From Leguminivora glycinivorella (taxonomy: Eukaryota; Arthropoda; Insecta; Lepidoptera; Tortricidae), in the NCBI RefSeq assembly GCF_023078275.1, contig NC_062990.1:16507549-16571548 (forward strand): 64,000 nt of DNA. Direction: 5' to 3'. Positions 52,068 through 62,822 of the stretch are shown here, in pieces (position 1 is the first letter of the stretch; every line of letters begins with the position of its first letter). Both the position numbers and the translations under genes were made by a program. The notes below the pieces were generated by a model that made no database searches, was not told the DNA's origin, and saw only the letters and a list, made by a program, of their open reading frames with translations.

Positions 52068-52268
52068 GCATGGTGGATGGAGGACGGGGAAGTGGCCATC
52101 CACCGACCCGCTGGGTGGACAGCGTTAAGAAGGCCTGCCAGGGATTAACACAGGCGCCTATTATGAGGACTGCAGAAGACAGTGTGGAGTGGAGAGCTTT
52201 GGTGCGAAAAATAACGACCTCATGTGGTCGCGACCCTCAGCCATGAGGAACCGAGGAAGAAGAAGAAG
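52068..52268 (+). mobile_element. 5'-truncated LINE 3' end with (GAA)n tail
   Basis: The plus strand encodes a scrap GHPPTRWVDSVKKACQGLTQ followed by EWRALVRKIT, a typical C-terminal block of RTE-like reverse transcriptases. Then comes a stop and AGAAGAAGAAGAA. The duplicated flanks AAGTATTTGTATTTATT (52051-52067) and AAGTATTTGTATATTATT (52269-52286) mark a target duplication with one small difference. It is inserted in the S1 SINE. Confidence 0.8.
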
Positions 52269-52382
52269 AAGTATTTGTATATTATTTATATACATCGTTG
52301 TCTGAGTAGGAACAAGCCTTCTTGAGCTTACCGTGAGACGTGAGACAGTCAATCTGTGTAAGAATGTCCTATACCTAATATT

Positions 52383-53435
52383 TATTTTATTTACTTCCCT
52401 TTATATCCCATAGTCTTAATATGCCCTGTATGTAGGTACCTACATATATACTGATAGCTTACACTTCATATATCGACGGTTAGCACGTCCTGGCTGGAAT
52501 GTGTGCCAATATCGCTCCTCTATGGGTTGCATCCAGACAAGCGTCGAGCTATCTCTGTTATCACTTATCACAGAACTACATGTACCTATGTAGATAGGAG
52601 AAAATAAATATCCTCTTTGTGTAGGAGCGTGTCACATTTTGCACTGACATTATTACTAGTTTAACTGTCATAGGAAATCTGTTTCTGGCCTTTGAGTGCT
52701 CATATTTTTGTGTTGTTACAATTAACAAAACAAAAATATGACATTAAACATATTTTTTTCCGAAAAAAAAAACATAAAAATCTATCAATAGATAAAATTG
52801 TAGTTATAAAGTTTTAAACTTAGTGCGTTGAAGTAAATTTAAAGTACTTAATTTGTATAAAAATTAGAAACTTATAAACCTCGTTTTTTTAAGTTTTCGG
52901 AAAAAAATCTTTTGTAAAATAATTTGTGATCTTATTATTTTCTCGTGTTCTAGGAAACACGCGGTTTAAAAACATACGTAACAAGACAGAAGTAACATTT
53001 AACACTTTTTTATTTATTATACTACGTCGGCGGCAAACAAGCGTACTGCGGCAATGTAGCCTGGTGGAAAGCGCTCACCGTAACCTATGGACGCCTGCAA
53101 CACAGGGAGCATTTTTCTAAAAACCAGTTTGTCTTAGTTGACTTACTACACTGTGTTTATGTTACTGAGTTATAGCACTATAAACATAGTGCTACTTTTA
53201 TGTGTTCCTGACATAACTGATATATTTATTGAACCCGCGATCAACGGACGTGGGCCGAATGCAAAAGGTTGTGCGATATAGGTCGTCAAATATAGGTCAC
53301 GAGTATCACTTGATTGTAATAAATAATAGTGTTTTATGCAACCGGTGTTTAAAATACACACATTGATGCTACAGTATAAGCAGAAAAAGAATTCAGTACT
53401 GTCGCAAAATATAACATTTTATTTACAAATTACAT
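52383..53435. other. no recognisable feature
   Basis: AT-rich spacer. Nothing coding was recognised. Confidence 0.4.
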
Positions 53436-53535
53436 ACAACATACAAGCACGCCTGTATCCCATAAAGGGGTAGGCAGAGCACATGAACCACTCAAGTTTC
53501 AGTGCCACTCTTGGCAAAAAGGGGTTGAAAGAAAT
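53436..53535 (+). repeat. GCCTGTATCCC repeat family, partial copy
   Basis: CACGCCTGTATCCCATAAAG through TTCAGTGCCACTCTTGGCAA and AAAGGGGTTGAAAGAAA. Confidence 0.6.
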
Positions 53536-53589
53536 CTAACAACAAACAAATACAACAAACAAAATTTACAAATTGCTGTTAAAAATTAT

Positions 53590-53905
53590 GTATTTTTTTG
53601 GAACTGTGATTTATTCTATTGTAACTAAGTAGTTTAGACCACATGTGTGTTTGGACCTTCTGTTGTCTGCAATAAACGGATTTATTATTATACATATAAT
53701 CACACCTGCATCCCAGAAATGGGTAGGCAGAGCATATGAGCCTACTCAAGTTTCAGTGCCACTCTTGGCAAATAAGGGGTTGAAAGAAAACGAAATTGTG
53801 ACATTGCAGTGACACGTTGCCAGCCTATAGCCAACCACAATGTTACCCATATTTCAAAGTCGACTTCTACGATACCCACGGGAAGAAAGGGGGTAGTGAA
53901 ATTCT
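53590..53905 (+). repeat. retroposon tail followed by a GCCTGTATCCC family copy
   Basis: 53590-53690 ends in TGCAATAAACGGATTTATTA, a retroposon-like tail. 53690-53905 is a family copy that extends to AAAGTCGACTTCTACGATAC and CCCACGGGAAGAAAGG, the longest in the window. Confidence 0.6.
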
Positions 53906-54027
53906 TGTTCCCTTACCACATAGGCGGGGTTTTTAAGAGAAGTCAAAAAAGGCGAGTGGCGTGGGTTATTTTTGACTCAGTTCAACGACGTTGCATGACA
54001 ATACTTTTTCTACGACCATGCACTTAA

Positions 54028-54395
54028 GACGCTACGATACCCCTCATTTCTCCATACAAACGCTCTCGCCTGTTTCCTCTCTGGTTTTTGAAGCTAGATC
54101 AATGGTTTTTTCAACACAGACTTTTATTATCAATATCTGTGTCGGACCGTTTTGCTTTTTTTGATATTTTTGTTTTAAAAGGAATTAGAGCCTCTCAAAG
54201 TTGGCCAAAACGGCTTAATTGAATTTGCCAGAAAGAACGGCGTGGTATTCAAAACTGAGATCAATTATCCAAAAAAACGAAACGGTCCGACACAGATAAT
54301 TTCCTTGTCATTCTGATTTCCAAATTTCGTATCGATTGGTTAAGTTTTGGAGGAGGAAACAGTCGAGAGCGGAACCTCGATTTTTGCAGTTTTTA
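54028..54395. mobile_element. piggyBac-type MITE, copy 4 (right end lost)
   Basis: TTAA at 54024-54027, then GACGCTACGATACCCC. The inner blocks GTGTCGGACCGTTTTGC, AACGGTCCGACACAG and AGTCGAGAGCGGAACCTCGA are present, but the right terminal repeat and TTAA are missing. A possible solo right end of a related element is at 59522-59538 (TATCGTATCCTCTTAA). Confidence 0.78.
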
Positions 54396-55148
54396 CGCGG
54401 GATTTCGCGCCTGAGCTGCAGTTGTCCCTATCGCACCAAATTTAGGGGCGGGGCTAAGTTTTTATATACGTACACTGAAATAAAGTGATGGGAAATACTC
54501 GACATCTAATGTCGATAATCTAGTGATGTGAAAAGTTATCGATATACTACGTCGAAATATCGACATACCGTGTTTGACGAACTTTTTAGTTAGAAATACG
54601 TACTATTATATGTTCATATTTAAAATTGGTGGTCCAAAAAGACCAGTCTACTCCGAGACCACGGGGACAATGCCGTCCTTGAAACGTCGGAGGTTAGTGT
54701 TTAAAACATAGTAAATACGCGATTAAGTCCCGTTTGCAATTTTAAATATGTGTAAAAATCGTGAAAGTTTGAATCTGTATTATATATTCTGTGGAAATAC
54801 TAAGTCCATATTTTTATAAGTATAGGTACGTAACAATTGCATACAGGTATAGGTTTATTTTATACATGCATAACTTTTCTCGTCATTGGTTTACTAGTAA
54901 CAATTATAAAGTTATGCTGTATTTTACGATAGATTCCACGAATATTAGGCAACTATTTGGTATTCGGTCTTTTCAGCCATTTTGCCGAAAATTTGGTATT
55001 CGGTCATCATTGTTTATTTATTACTATTCTGCCGAACACCAATTAGGTAAGTAGTTATATTAGTCATATTATATGTACTTATTTACACACAATAAAAACA
55101 GACATAATATTAATAATTTAAGTCATGTTTTAAAATATTTAAAAAAAC
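54396..55148. other. spacer
   Basis: A small conserved-looking piece, GAGACCACGGGGACAATGCC followed by GTCCTTGAAACGTCGGAGG, lies at 54655-54695 and may be a repeat scrap. The remainder is AT-rich. Confidence 0.35.
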
Positions 55149-55333
55149 GATGGGCCTTATTTAGTAATACATAGTTTGTTCAGGTTGGTACCAGTACCTG
55201 CCCTTAATAAGGCCCAGTGCTTATATTTCTTCTAAGTTTTATCAATCATGCCGTTTTGTATATTTTCTTCGCAGACATAGAATCAAAAAATGCCCTAAAT
55301 AGTTACTTCTCTAAATAAGGCCCATCGCTCGCT
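55149..55333. mobile_element. MITE with CGATGGGCCTTATTTAG ends
   Basis: 185 bp with inverted ends CGATGGGCCTTATTTAG and CTAAATAAGGCCCATCG. GGGCCTTATTT also appears in the duplicated segments that follow. Confidence 0.65.
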
Positions 55334-55554
55334 TCTTAAGTTTTATAACTTTGTGTAAACATTGTGTTCATGAATTCAATCATCAATTTTTGTGATAAAT
55401 ATTTATACTACGGTCTGTCGTCTAAAACACATTTATTCAGGACTATGCATTTAGGATGTGGCACTCTAAATTAGAGGGGTTCAAGTCTTAACAAGCAGTG
55501 CGTCAAGGTCAATGTGGTCAAGATAGGCAGACTTTATTTCATATTAAGTTTAAA

Positions 55555-56180
55555 GGGACAAAATTAGGTACTTAATTAAAGTAGTGTGGGGTAGCCTGCT
55601 GTCCTACGGGGCAATAAATATTATAATGTATTGTGTTTATGTGTATTGTGTATCATAAGTACTGGGCGTTTGCGGGGTCGCCTTCCACTCTGAGGCCACC
55701 ACTCAAATACTGGCGCTGTTGATAGCTCATCTTTGAAGATTATATCCGATCCATCTCCATTTCCGCAGCGCTACTTCTTGGGTATCGAAGGTTGTGAACA
55801 TGTGGACACATGGGCGGAATGGGCCTTATTTCATACCTGCATCAAATAAGACCTATAGTTTTTCTGTTTAATAATACTTACTTTTTACTTTTTTACTTAC
55901 TGCACGAAATTTTTGAACCATTTACACTTATCAAGTTATAAAATGTACATAACATTTCGAAACTTAATAGCCGGGCCTTGTTTGCATTGACATTACATAT
56001 GCCCTTAGTAGGTAGATGAAATGAGTATTACCAACGTTTTAATTCTGCGGTAACAAAAATGCTTTGCCGAAAAGTATAAATAAGATCTAAATAATAAAAG
56101 TATATAAAGTATCTATACGTTTAAATAGCCTAGGTTTAAATATAGCTGGAAAATTAGTTAAGCATTTTTATGGTTTGTAT
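55555..56180 (+). repeat. segmental duplication, copy 1
   Basis: Blocks in order are AAATTAGGTACTTAATTAAA (55558), CCTGCTGTCCTACGGG, GGGCCTTATTTCATAC (55822), AAAATGTACATAACATTTCG (55940), GGTAGATGAAATGAGT and TATCTATACGTTTAA (56110). The same blocks recur in the same order in 56965-58640, which is expanded by other repeats. Confidence 0.75.
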
Positions 56181-56257
56181 GCATGTTGGTAACCACGAAA
56201 AAATGCACATTTTATTACATTATGATTATGGTAAGTAATTAAATAATTATATAAATA

Positions 56258-56930
56258 TTGGGGACACCTTACACAGATCAACTTAGCCCCAAACTAAGCA
56301 AAGCTTGTACTATGGGTGCTAGGCGACGATATAGCGCAGGACACCATCGCGAGCGCAGACTTCTGGCCGAAAGGTGTGGTTTTTCGGCGATTCCGGGGCA
56401 ACTTGCCGAAGCCTACACCGAGACAAACGATGCAACGGAGCCACGCTGTTACGTCATCGCCCAAATAAATTGTTTAGTTTTAAACTTTATTGTTTTTTTT
56501 TTTTCATGTTCTTACTTACTGTTTTTTTTTCTTTTTTGTTATCTAAGTTTCGTGACGCATTGGTTTTACTGTAATGTCATGTAAACATGTTTTTACTAAT
56601 AAATAAATAAATAATACATACTTAAATAGATAACATACATACATACAATCACGCCTGTATCTGTATAAAGGGGTAGGCAGAACACATGAAACTACTAAAG
56701 CTTCAGTGCCACTCTTGGCAAATAAGGGGTTGAAAGAAAACGAAACTGTGACATTGCAGTGACAGGTTGCCAGCCTCTCGCCTACGCCACAATTTAACCC
56801 ATATCCCATAGATAAATACAAAACCATACTTAAATAGATAAATACATACTTATATACATAGAAAACATCCATGACTCAGGAACAAATATCTGTGCTCATT
56901 ACACAAATAAATACCCTTACCGGGATTCGA
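56258..56930 (-). mobile_element. SINE S1 copy with two further retroposons inside
   Basis: SINE tail at 56258-56332 (GGGGACACCTTACACAGATC to GGCGACGATAT) and head side at 56816-56930. First insert, 56333-56612: a 280-bp retroposon end with a TAAA-repeat tail and no domain recognised. Second insert, 56632-56815: a GCCTGTATCCC family copy, flanked by ATACTTAAATAGATAA on both sides. Confidence 0.72.
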
Positions 56931-57045
56931 CGAACGACGAACGACGACGGGAATCGAAGACAACATTAAAATTAGGTAGTTAATTAAAGTACTTTGAAGT
57001 AACCTGCTGTCCTACGGGATAATAGTACATTACCTACGATACAAG

Positions 57046-57634
57046 TGCGTAAAAAAACCGGCCAAGAGCGTGTCGGGCCACGCTCAGTGTAGGGTTCCGT
57101 AGTTTTCCGTATTTTTCTCAAAAACTATTGAACCTATCAAGTTCAAAACAATTTTCCTAGAAAGTCTTTATAAAGCTCTACTTTTGTGATTTTTTTCATA
57201 TTTTTTAAACATATGGTTCAAAAGTTAGAGGGGGGGGACGCACTTTTTTTTCCTTTAGGAGCGATTATTTCCGAAAATATTAATATTATCAAAAAACGAT
57301 CTTAGCAAACCCTTATTCATTTTTAAATACCTATCCAACAATATATCACACGTTGGGGTTAGAATGAAAAAAAAAATCAGCCGCCACTTTACATGTAGGG
57401 GGGGTACCCTAATAAAACATTTTTTTCCATTTTTTATTTTTGCACTTTGTTGGCGTGATTGATATACATATTGGTACCAAATTTTAGCTTTCTAGTGCTA
57501 ACGGTTACTGAGATTATCCGCGGACGGACGGACGGACGGACGGACGGACGGACGGACGGACGGACGGACGGACGGACGGACAGACAGACATGGCGAAACT
57601 ATAAGGGTTCCTAGTTGACTACGGAACCCTAAAA
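57046..57634. repeat. CCGGCCAAGAGCGTGTCGGG repeat with (GGAC)n tract
   Basis: Begins AAACCGGCCAAGAGCGTGTC and ends GACTACGGAACCCTAAAAA. Nearly identical to 7076-7622 but without the inverted right arm. The (GGAC)n microsatellite spans 57521-57584, far longer than in the Harbinger copies. Confidence 0.75.
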
Positions 57635-57635
57635 A

Positions 57636-57840
57636 AGGAAGTTCGAAACGAGTGGCGATAAATTAAAACACGACCAAAGGGAGTGTTTTAAATCGACACG
57701 AGTTACGAATTTCCTTTTCGCACGTGTATCGTACGACGTTTTTCAGTACAGATGAGCCTCCGAAGTTTCGACCTGCCATATAATGAACCACTTCTCGCAC
57801 TAGTGCGTAAAAAACACCATCTGTACTGAAAATATTATAA
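57636..57840. repeat. unclassified repeat with small inverted motifs
   Basis: TTTTCAGTACAGATG near 57744 pairs with CATCTGTACTGAAAA near 57818. AAATTAAAACACGACCAAAG and TGTTTTAAATCGACACGAGT also occur, typical of a short lepidopteran repeat. Relationship to family Q is possible. Confidence 0.45.
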
Positions 57841-58109
57841 TATATATAGGTATCCATATATTTTTATTATTTTCCTTCTGGCGACCGTCCTTTGTCACCC
57901 ATGTTTCACAACTAAAGAGTAAGACGAAATTGACGAGTGAAGATGCTCTGACTGAAACAATTACTTTTCATATTATTAATGTTTACCATTACACACAGAG
58001 CACAATCTCATCGGTAAATATTGACAATTTTACTTTCGACGTGCGTTTATCATAGCGCTCTTGAATAATACGATTTTGTAAAGAAAATATCTCCTAGATA
58101 CATACTATC

Positions 58110-58237
58110 AATTGTGTCGCTTAGTTTCAAACTTGGGTACTTAAATCCATTCTGCTTTAAGATTGAATATATTAAAAATATATATTAACCTTGTAGCAGA
58201 ATGGATTTATCCAGGTTTGAAGTTAAGCGACACAATT
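58110..58237. mobile_element. palindromic MITE, 128 bp
   Basis: AATTGTGTCGCTTAGTTTCA on the left and its complement on the right (TTGAAGTTAAGCGACACAAT). Inner arms AAATCCATTCTGCT and AGCAGAATGGATTT. Confidence 0.75.
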
Positions 58238-58640
58238 ACGCTTAATTCAGTATGTAAGAAATACCTTATTTTTTGTTAAGTTACTGATGGGCCTTATTTC
58301 ATACATGCAGCAATTTGGGAAAAGTGCACCTACTTAATGCACAATTGCACATGGACCCAATTTTTTGACCCATTTACACTTATCTAATTATAAAATGTAC
58401 ATAACATTTCGAGACTTTTAACCGGGCCTTATTTGTATGTAGATTACAGATGCCCTTAGTTGGTAGATGAAATGAGTGTTATATACGTTTTAATTCTATG
58501 GTAACAGAAATGCTGATATGTAAGTATAAATAAGTTTTCAATAATAAAAATATCAAAAGTATCTATACGTTTAAGTACCGATACCTAGGTTTAAATTTAG
58601 CTGGCAAATTAGTTAGCATTGTTATGGTTGGTCTTGTTCT

Positions 58641-60549
58641 GTGCTAAGCCTTGTATTTCTAATGCTAGGTAGGTAATATGTATACATAACCATAGAAAAT
58701 TAGAAATATAAGATGCATATGTAGCTTTCCATCTGAAAAAGGTCCTTATGCTTCATATGCAATAAGATTTTGTTTGGCAGATTTTTTGTTAGAATTCTGC
58801 TAAAAAGTTCTAATTACTTTGGAACATAATCCGGTGTCTGGTAATATAATAGGTACCAAATTGTTACCTAGTTAAATTTTCCTACGCTGTCACTTCTGTC
58901 AAACATGTGCAAAAAAAAGAATAAGATTCACATACATTTTTGGTAGGTAAGATACTGTCAACCAATTATGTAGAATCCTAGGCCACTTCAGAACCCTGTC
59001 GTATTGACACCGTCATTTATTTGCTACAGAAGTCAGTTTTACTTTTACTGTGAAAGGGTCTAGATTGGCCTATGACCTAGGATTCAGATTAATTGGCTGA
59101 TTGTACGTACCTACTCCTATAATATGGCTTCTCTTTAAAATCGAAAAGGTTTTAGCTTTTTACATACCGAATAACTTTATTTCGCTAACAATGTGACTCT
59201 TAAAAGAAATCATCTTTTAAGATAATCACATTATGTATAAGATAAGGAATTGTTTCTACCATTCCTTAAAACATTACAAATTTGCATTTTAGTCAAATCA
59301 GTACACTTAATATCTTCACGGAGTCCAAAACATTATGCATCAGAAGTCCGAAACTAGACAAATATACAGAGCGCTTGAGCGCGAGTAAGTACTTGTGCCG
59401 GCGGTGGACGCGGGTGTGTGCGTGCGCCACGCGCACGCACACAGGGCCTCTCTGTGGGTGCCGCCCCCGTCAGCGCGACGGCGATAAAGACCTAAAAATC
59501 TCAAATTTGAATTCGTGCTTCGGTATCGTATCCTCTTAAATTTTACGTTATTAACCAGCCAGGTTGATGTACGCCACTGTACAACCCTTGTTTACTATAT
59601 TTGGATGCTGATAAGCAACAATGTGTCAACCCACACGCCAACCATTTTGAGAAAATGGCGTCTAAAGATTTTTTCTCATTTTTTTGTGTTTCTCTTAAAA
59701 AAAATTGTTTTTATATAGATTGTTGTGTTTTTCAGCTATAATACGTTCAGTAGTAGTGATTATTGTAGCTTAATTTCAAAACAAACTTCAATTTGACGAA
59801 ATAATGCCCTTTTCTTTTATTGCGAATTGTTCGACGACGTCAAACTTTTTCAAGACTGTGTTATGATACTTAACCCACTTTTGCTAATTGTTTAAAAATA
59901 TCTATGAGTCTTAAATAAACATGTTAAAGCACATAAATTGTTATTGTAAAATACTCTACCTATGCATATTTTTAACTTTTTAAGTGTTAAGTAACATATC
60001 AGTCATGGTCACTTATGTTATTAGGTATGTAGGAATCAATACATTATTTATTAATCAAACCTTTTAATGATTTTTCTACTCCCGAACTGTTATTCGTCAT
60101 TTACAGGATTGTGCGTATCGAAAAAACTGATAACGCATTGTTTGGTTCTGTAATCATGGCAACGCATTGCATTAACGATACTGAGTGCGTGCGCGGAAAG
60201 GCTTTGGGCAGCTGAGCTGACAGTGCAAACCTTTGCAATACAGGAAACAGTGTGAATTTCGCGAGAATTATTTAAAAAAACTATTAAAAACTAAGTGCAT
60301 GGTCTCTGTAAAAGTATTGTATGCAATGGTGTTTAACTGACTCCAAAATACTCGTGGAAAGTACGCCACTCATATTTCTTGACCTCCTTTAAACGCCTGT
60401 TGAATAAAATACTATAAATTAACTATTAGAGTAATGATCATTTCTAGACACATATTTAAATTATCTGTGCTTTTTCAACAAAAAATCGTTACAAAAACCA
60501 AATAAAAATCTTTAAAAAAAATAAACTACTTATCTAAAATATACAACAA
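58641..60549. other. spacer with one MITE and a GC-rich hairpin
   Basis: 58960-59105 is a relative of the 23.9-kb MITE (ACTGTCAACCAATTATG, CCTAGGATTCAGATTAATTG). 59403-59475 is strongly GC-rich, with the hairpin GTGTGCGTGCG/CGCACGCACAC. 59522-59538 is a piggyBac-MITE-like end. No exon was recognised. Confidence 0.5.
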
Positions 60550-61360
60550 TGTAGGGGATGAAAATCCGAAGAGGGGTGGGGCGTGCGCGTAGGCGAAGAT
60601 AGAAACGACGTGTAGTAATCTCGGGCGTTTATTCAGCCAACACTATGCTAAAATTGCTAAATACCTATTCTAACGAGGTTCCAAAGGCCGTACAGCGTCC
60701 TTGAGGACAACCGACGAGCGCAAAGGGGAGCGTGGTAGACGTAATCAAATGGCTTTACAAAGGTCCCAAACGGTACACTATGTGTGCGCAATTGACTCCT
60801 AGCTAATTCTCCAATAAAACATTGTTCAGTACATGAGGTCGTTATCCCAGGAAAAATCTTAATAGCGACAACTAACTTTGAAATGCGCCACAGCACAGCG
60901 ACATCTATTGAGCTTTGTGTGTAACAGATAAGTTGATCTTAGTACTAACATTGTTGTTTGTTTTTTACATGTTTGACTACTTATTTACAATCTTTACATT
61001 TACTAGTTACTTCAGTAAAATATACAAGTTACGGGAACCGTGTCCCATGATTTAAATATTTAAACACCGAAGTTCAATATCACAATATTGATACCCGTGG
61101 CGCCATCTGTTGACGGTCAGCCAAACTAACAATTTGACGAATTTTATCTAAGAGTTACGTATTGACTTGATTACTATAAAATTCTAGGCACCCGTTAACA
61201 CATGTTGCACTAGGTTTTAGAATTTTAAGTCTACGGGAACACTTAAATATTTGCTAAGTTCACTCGGAAAACCAGTACCGGTGGCGCCATCTAGTAGCGG
61301 CCGGTTAAACTAAGCTTGTTTGCACTGAGTTTATACATTTTGGTAAATGTTCGCGTTACA
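60550..61360 (-). repeat. 3' LTR of a gypsy-like element
   Basis: 811 bp. On the minus strand it runs TGTAACGCGAAC...CCCCTACA. It has an AATAAA signal near 60632 (minus) and two CTCF-like motifs, at 61100 and 61284. Only one difference from the partner LTR was noticed (A at 60660 against G at 62122). Confidence 0.92.
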
Positions 61361-61968
61361 GTCTCCCCCTCTGGAACTGCAGTCGACCCGGCGCAGTGAC
61401 AGGAAAGTCGACGTTGAGGTGTAGTCAGTGTGGGAGCACGTCCGCGTTCATTTCCGTTCGCTGGTACAGGGGTAGTCTCTGGGTCTCCCCCTCTTCCATA
61501 AGACTCTAGGTGCGTTCCGTAGTGTTTAGCTACTGCACACTTCGGGCAACTGCTCCTAACAACGCCTGGCGTACCGCACCCATAACACGTGTTGACGGGC
61601 GGTGGCGGAGACGGCGCTGGTGCTGCTGTCGCAGTTGTCGCAGTACAGGTAGTGGTTGTGGCTGGTGGCAGCACTTCAACATTCACCGCTTTTCGAGCGG
61701 TCGCTTGTAGAGGCAAACTACGTATTGCGTCATTGAGACGTTTGAAACACGTAGCTGCTGTCAGGAACGTTTGCACGCAGGCTGGATCCCGTTTACCGAC
61801 GAAGAAGAAAGTTGCCTTCGCGAAGGAGCTATGCTTCACCGGCGGCGGAGCAGGACGTACAGCGCTGGTGATCGCCTCCAATAGCTGCTGGAACTGTCCT
61901 TCTGACATGTTAACAGCCATTTCTACACGTTGCCGCAAAATCTTCGCTCTTAGTGTCTCGACAGTCAT
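61291..61968 (-). pseudogene. internally deleted gag of the gypsy-like element
   Basis: 225 codons from the ATG at 61968, running into the 3' LTR. The N-terminal part (MSEGQFQQLLEAITSA from residue 21, then FVGKRDPACVQTFL and FKRL) resembles the start of gypsy-type gag proteins. After FKRL the conserved capsid core is missing and the frame passes to an Ala/Thr/Pro-rich stretch. A zinc-knuckle-like CYGCGTPGVVRSSCPKC (~130) follows. The usual CCHC histidine is not in its normal place. Protease and polymerase are absent. The deletion keeps the frame open, so a short RNA-binding protein could still be made; whether it is made is unknown. Confidence 0.72.
61361..61374 (-). other. polypurine tract
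   Basis: Minus strand CCAGAGGGGGAGAC directly before the 3' LTR. Confidence 0.8.
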
Positions 61969-61992
61969 CGACGTCGTGACGTCACAGCACGG

Positions 61993-62009
61993 CCTCGAGT
62001 TGGGCGCCA
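61993..62009 (-). other. primer binding site
   Basis: Minus strand TGGCGCCCAACTCGAGG, 2 nt inside the 5' LTR. The first ten bases equal the common TGGCGCCCAA lysine-tRNA-type site. Confidence 0.75.
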
Positions 62010-62011
62010 GA

Positions 62012-62822
62012 TGTAGGGGATGAAAATCCGAAGAGGGGTGGGGCGTGCGCGTAGGCGAAGATAGAAACGACGTGTAGTAATCTCGGGCGTTTATTCAGCC
62101 AACACTATGCTAAAATTGCTAGATACCTATTCTAACGAGGTTCCAAAGGCCGTACAGCGTCCTTGAGGACAACCGACGAGCGCAAAGGGGAGCGTGGTAG
62201 ACGTAATCAAATGGCTTTACAAAGGTCCCAAACGGTACACTATGTGTGCGCAATTGACTCCTAGCTAATTCTCCAATAAAACATTGTTCAGTACATGAGG
62301 TCGTTATCCCAGGAAAAATCTTAATAGCGACAACTAACTTTGAAATGCGCCACAGCACAGCGACATCTATTGAGCTTTGTGTGTAACAGATAAGTTGATC
62401 TTAGTACTAACATTGTTGTTTGTTTTTTACATGTTTGACTACTTATTTACAATCTTTACATTTACTAGTTACTTCAGTAAAATATACAAGTTACGGGAAC
62501 CGTGTCCCATGATTTAAATATTTAAACACCGAAGTTCAATATCACAATATTGATACCCGTGGCGCCATCTGTTGACGGTCAGCCAAACTAACAATTTGAC
62601 GAATTTTATCTAAGAGTTACGTATTGACTTGATTACTATAAAATTCTAGGCACCCGTTAACACATGTTGCACTAGGTTTTAGAATTTTAAGTCTACGGGA
62701 ACACTTAAATATTTGCTAAGTTCACTCGGAAAACCAGTACCGGTGGCGCCATCTAGTAGCGGCCGGTTAAACTAAGCTTGTTTGCACTGAGTTTATACAT
62801 TTTGGTAAATGTTCGCGTTACA
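62012..62822 (-). repeat. 5' LTR of the gypsy-like element
   Basis: 811 bp, same content as 60550-61360. Each LTR also contains an open stretch of 79 codons on the minus strand (60657-60896 and 62119-62358), with no recognised domain. Confidence 0.92.

Larger units (their letters stand above)
43922..52382 (+). mobile_element. SINE S1 split by an R1-clade LINE and by a second LINE fragment
   Basis: The head is at 43922-44029 (ACCCTGCCTGCTACGCCGCG, GGTCTCGGGTTCGAAG) with an expanded (GGTAA)n tract. The middle resumes at 51972 (ATTTATTTGTGTAATGAGCA). The variant 3' end resumes at about 52287 (AACAAGCCTTCTTGAGCTTA). It is the landing site of both retroposons. Confidence 0.82.
56965..58640 (+). 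repeat. segmental duplication, copy 2 (interrupted)
   Basis: Starts AAATTAGGTAGTTAATTAAA and ends near ATGGTTGG. By eye about 80% similar to 55555-56180 in the shared blocks. It is split by inserts around 57046-58240. Confidence 0.72.
60550..62822 (-). mobile_element. non-autonomous gypsy-like LTR retrotransposon, very young
   Basis: 2.27 kb: two 811-bp LTRs around a 651-bp interior. The target duplication is ACAA (60546-60549 and 62823-62826). A primer site TGGCGCCCAACTCGAGG and a polypurine tract AGAGGGGGAGAC are in place. The interior holds only a shortened gag. With LTRs almost identical, the insertion is recent, so proteins from a complete relative elsewhere in the genome presumably moved it. 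Confidence 0.9.

Noticed and set aside
52158..52352. Minus-strand ORFs around the (GAA)n tail and the poly(A)
   Set aside because: Simple-repeat translations (poly-F, poly-K, poly-L runs) without biological meaning.
60657..60896. 79-codon ORF, also at 62119-62358
   Set aside because: It lies wholly inside the LTRs, is duplicated only because LTRs are, and has no recognised domain.
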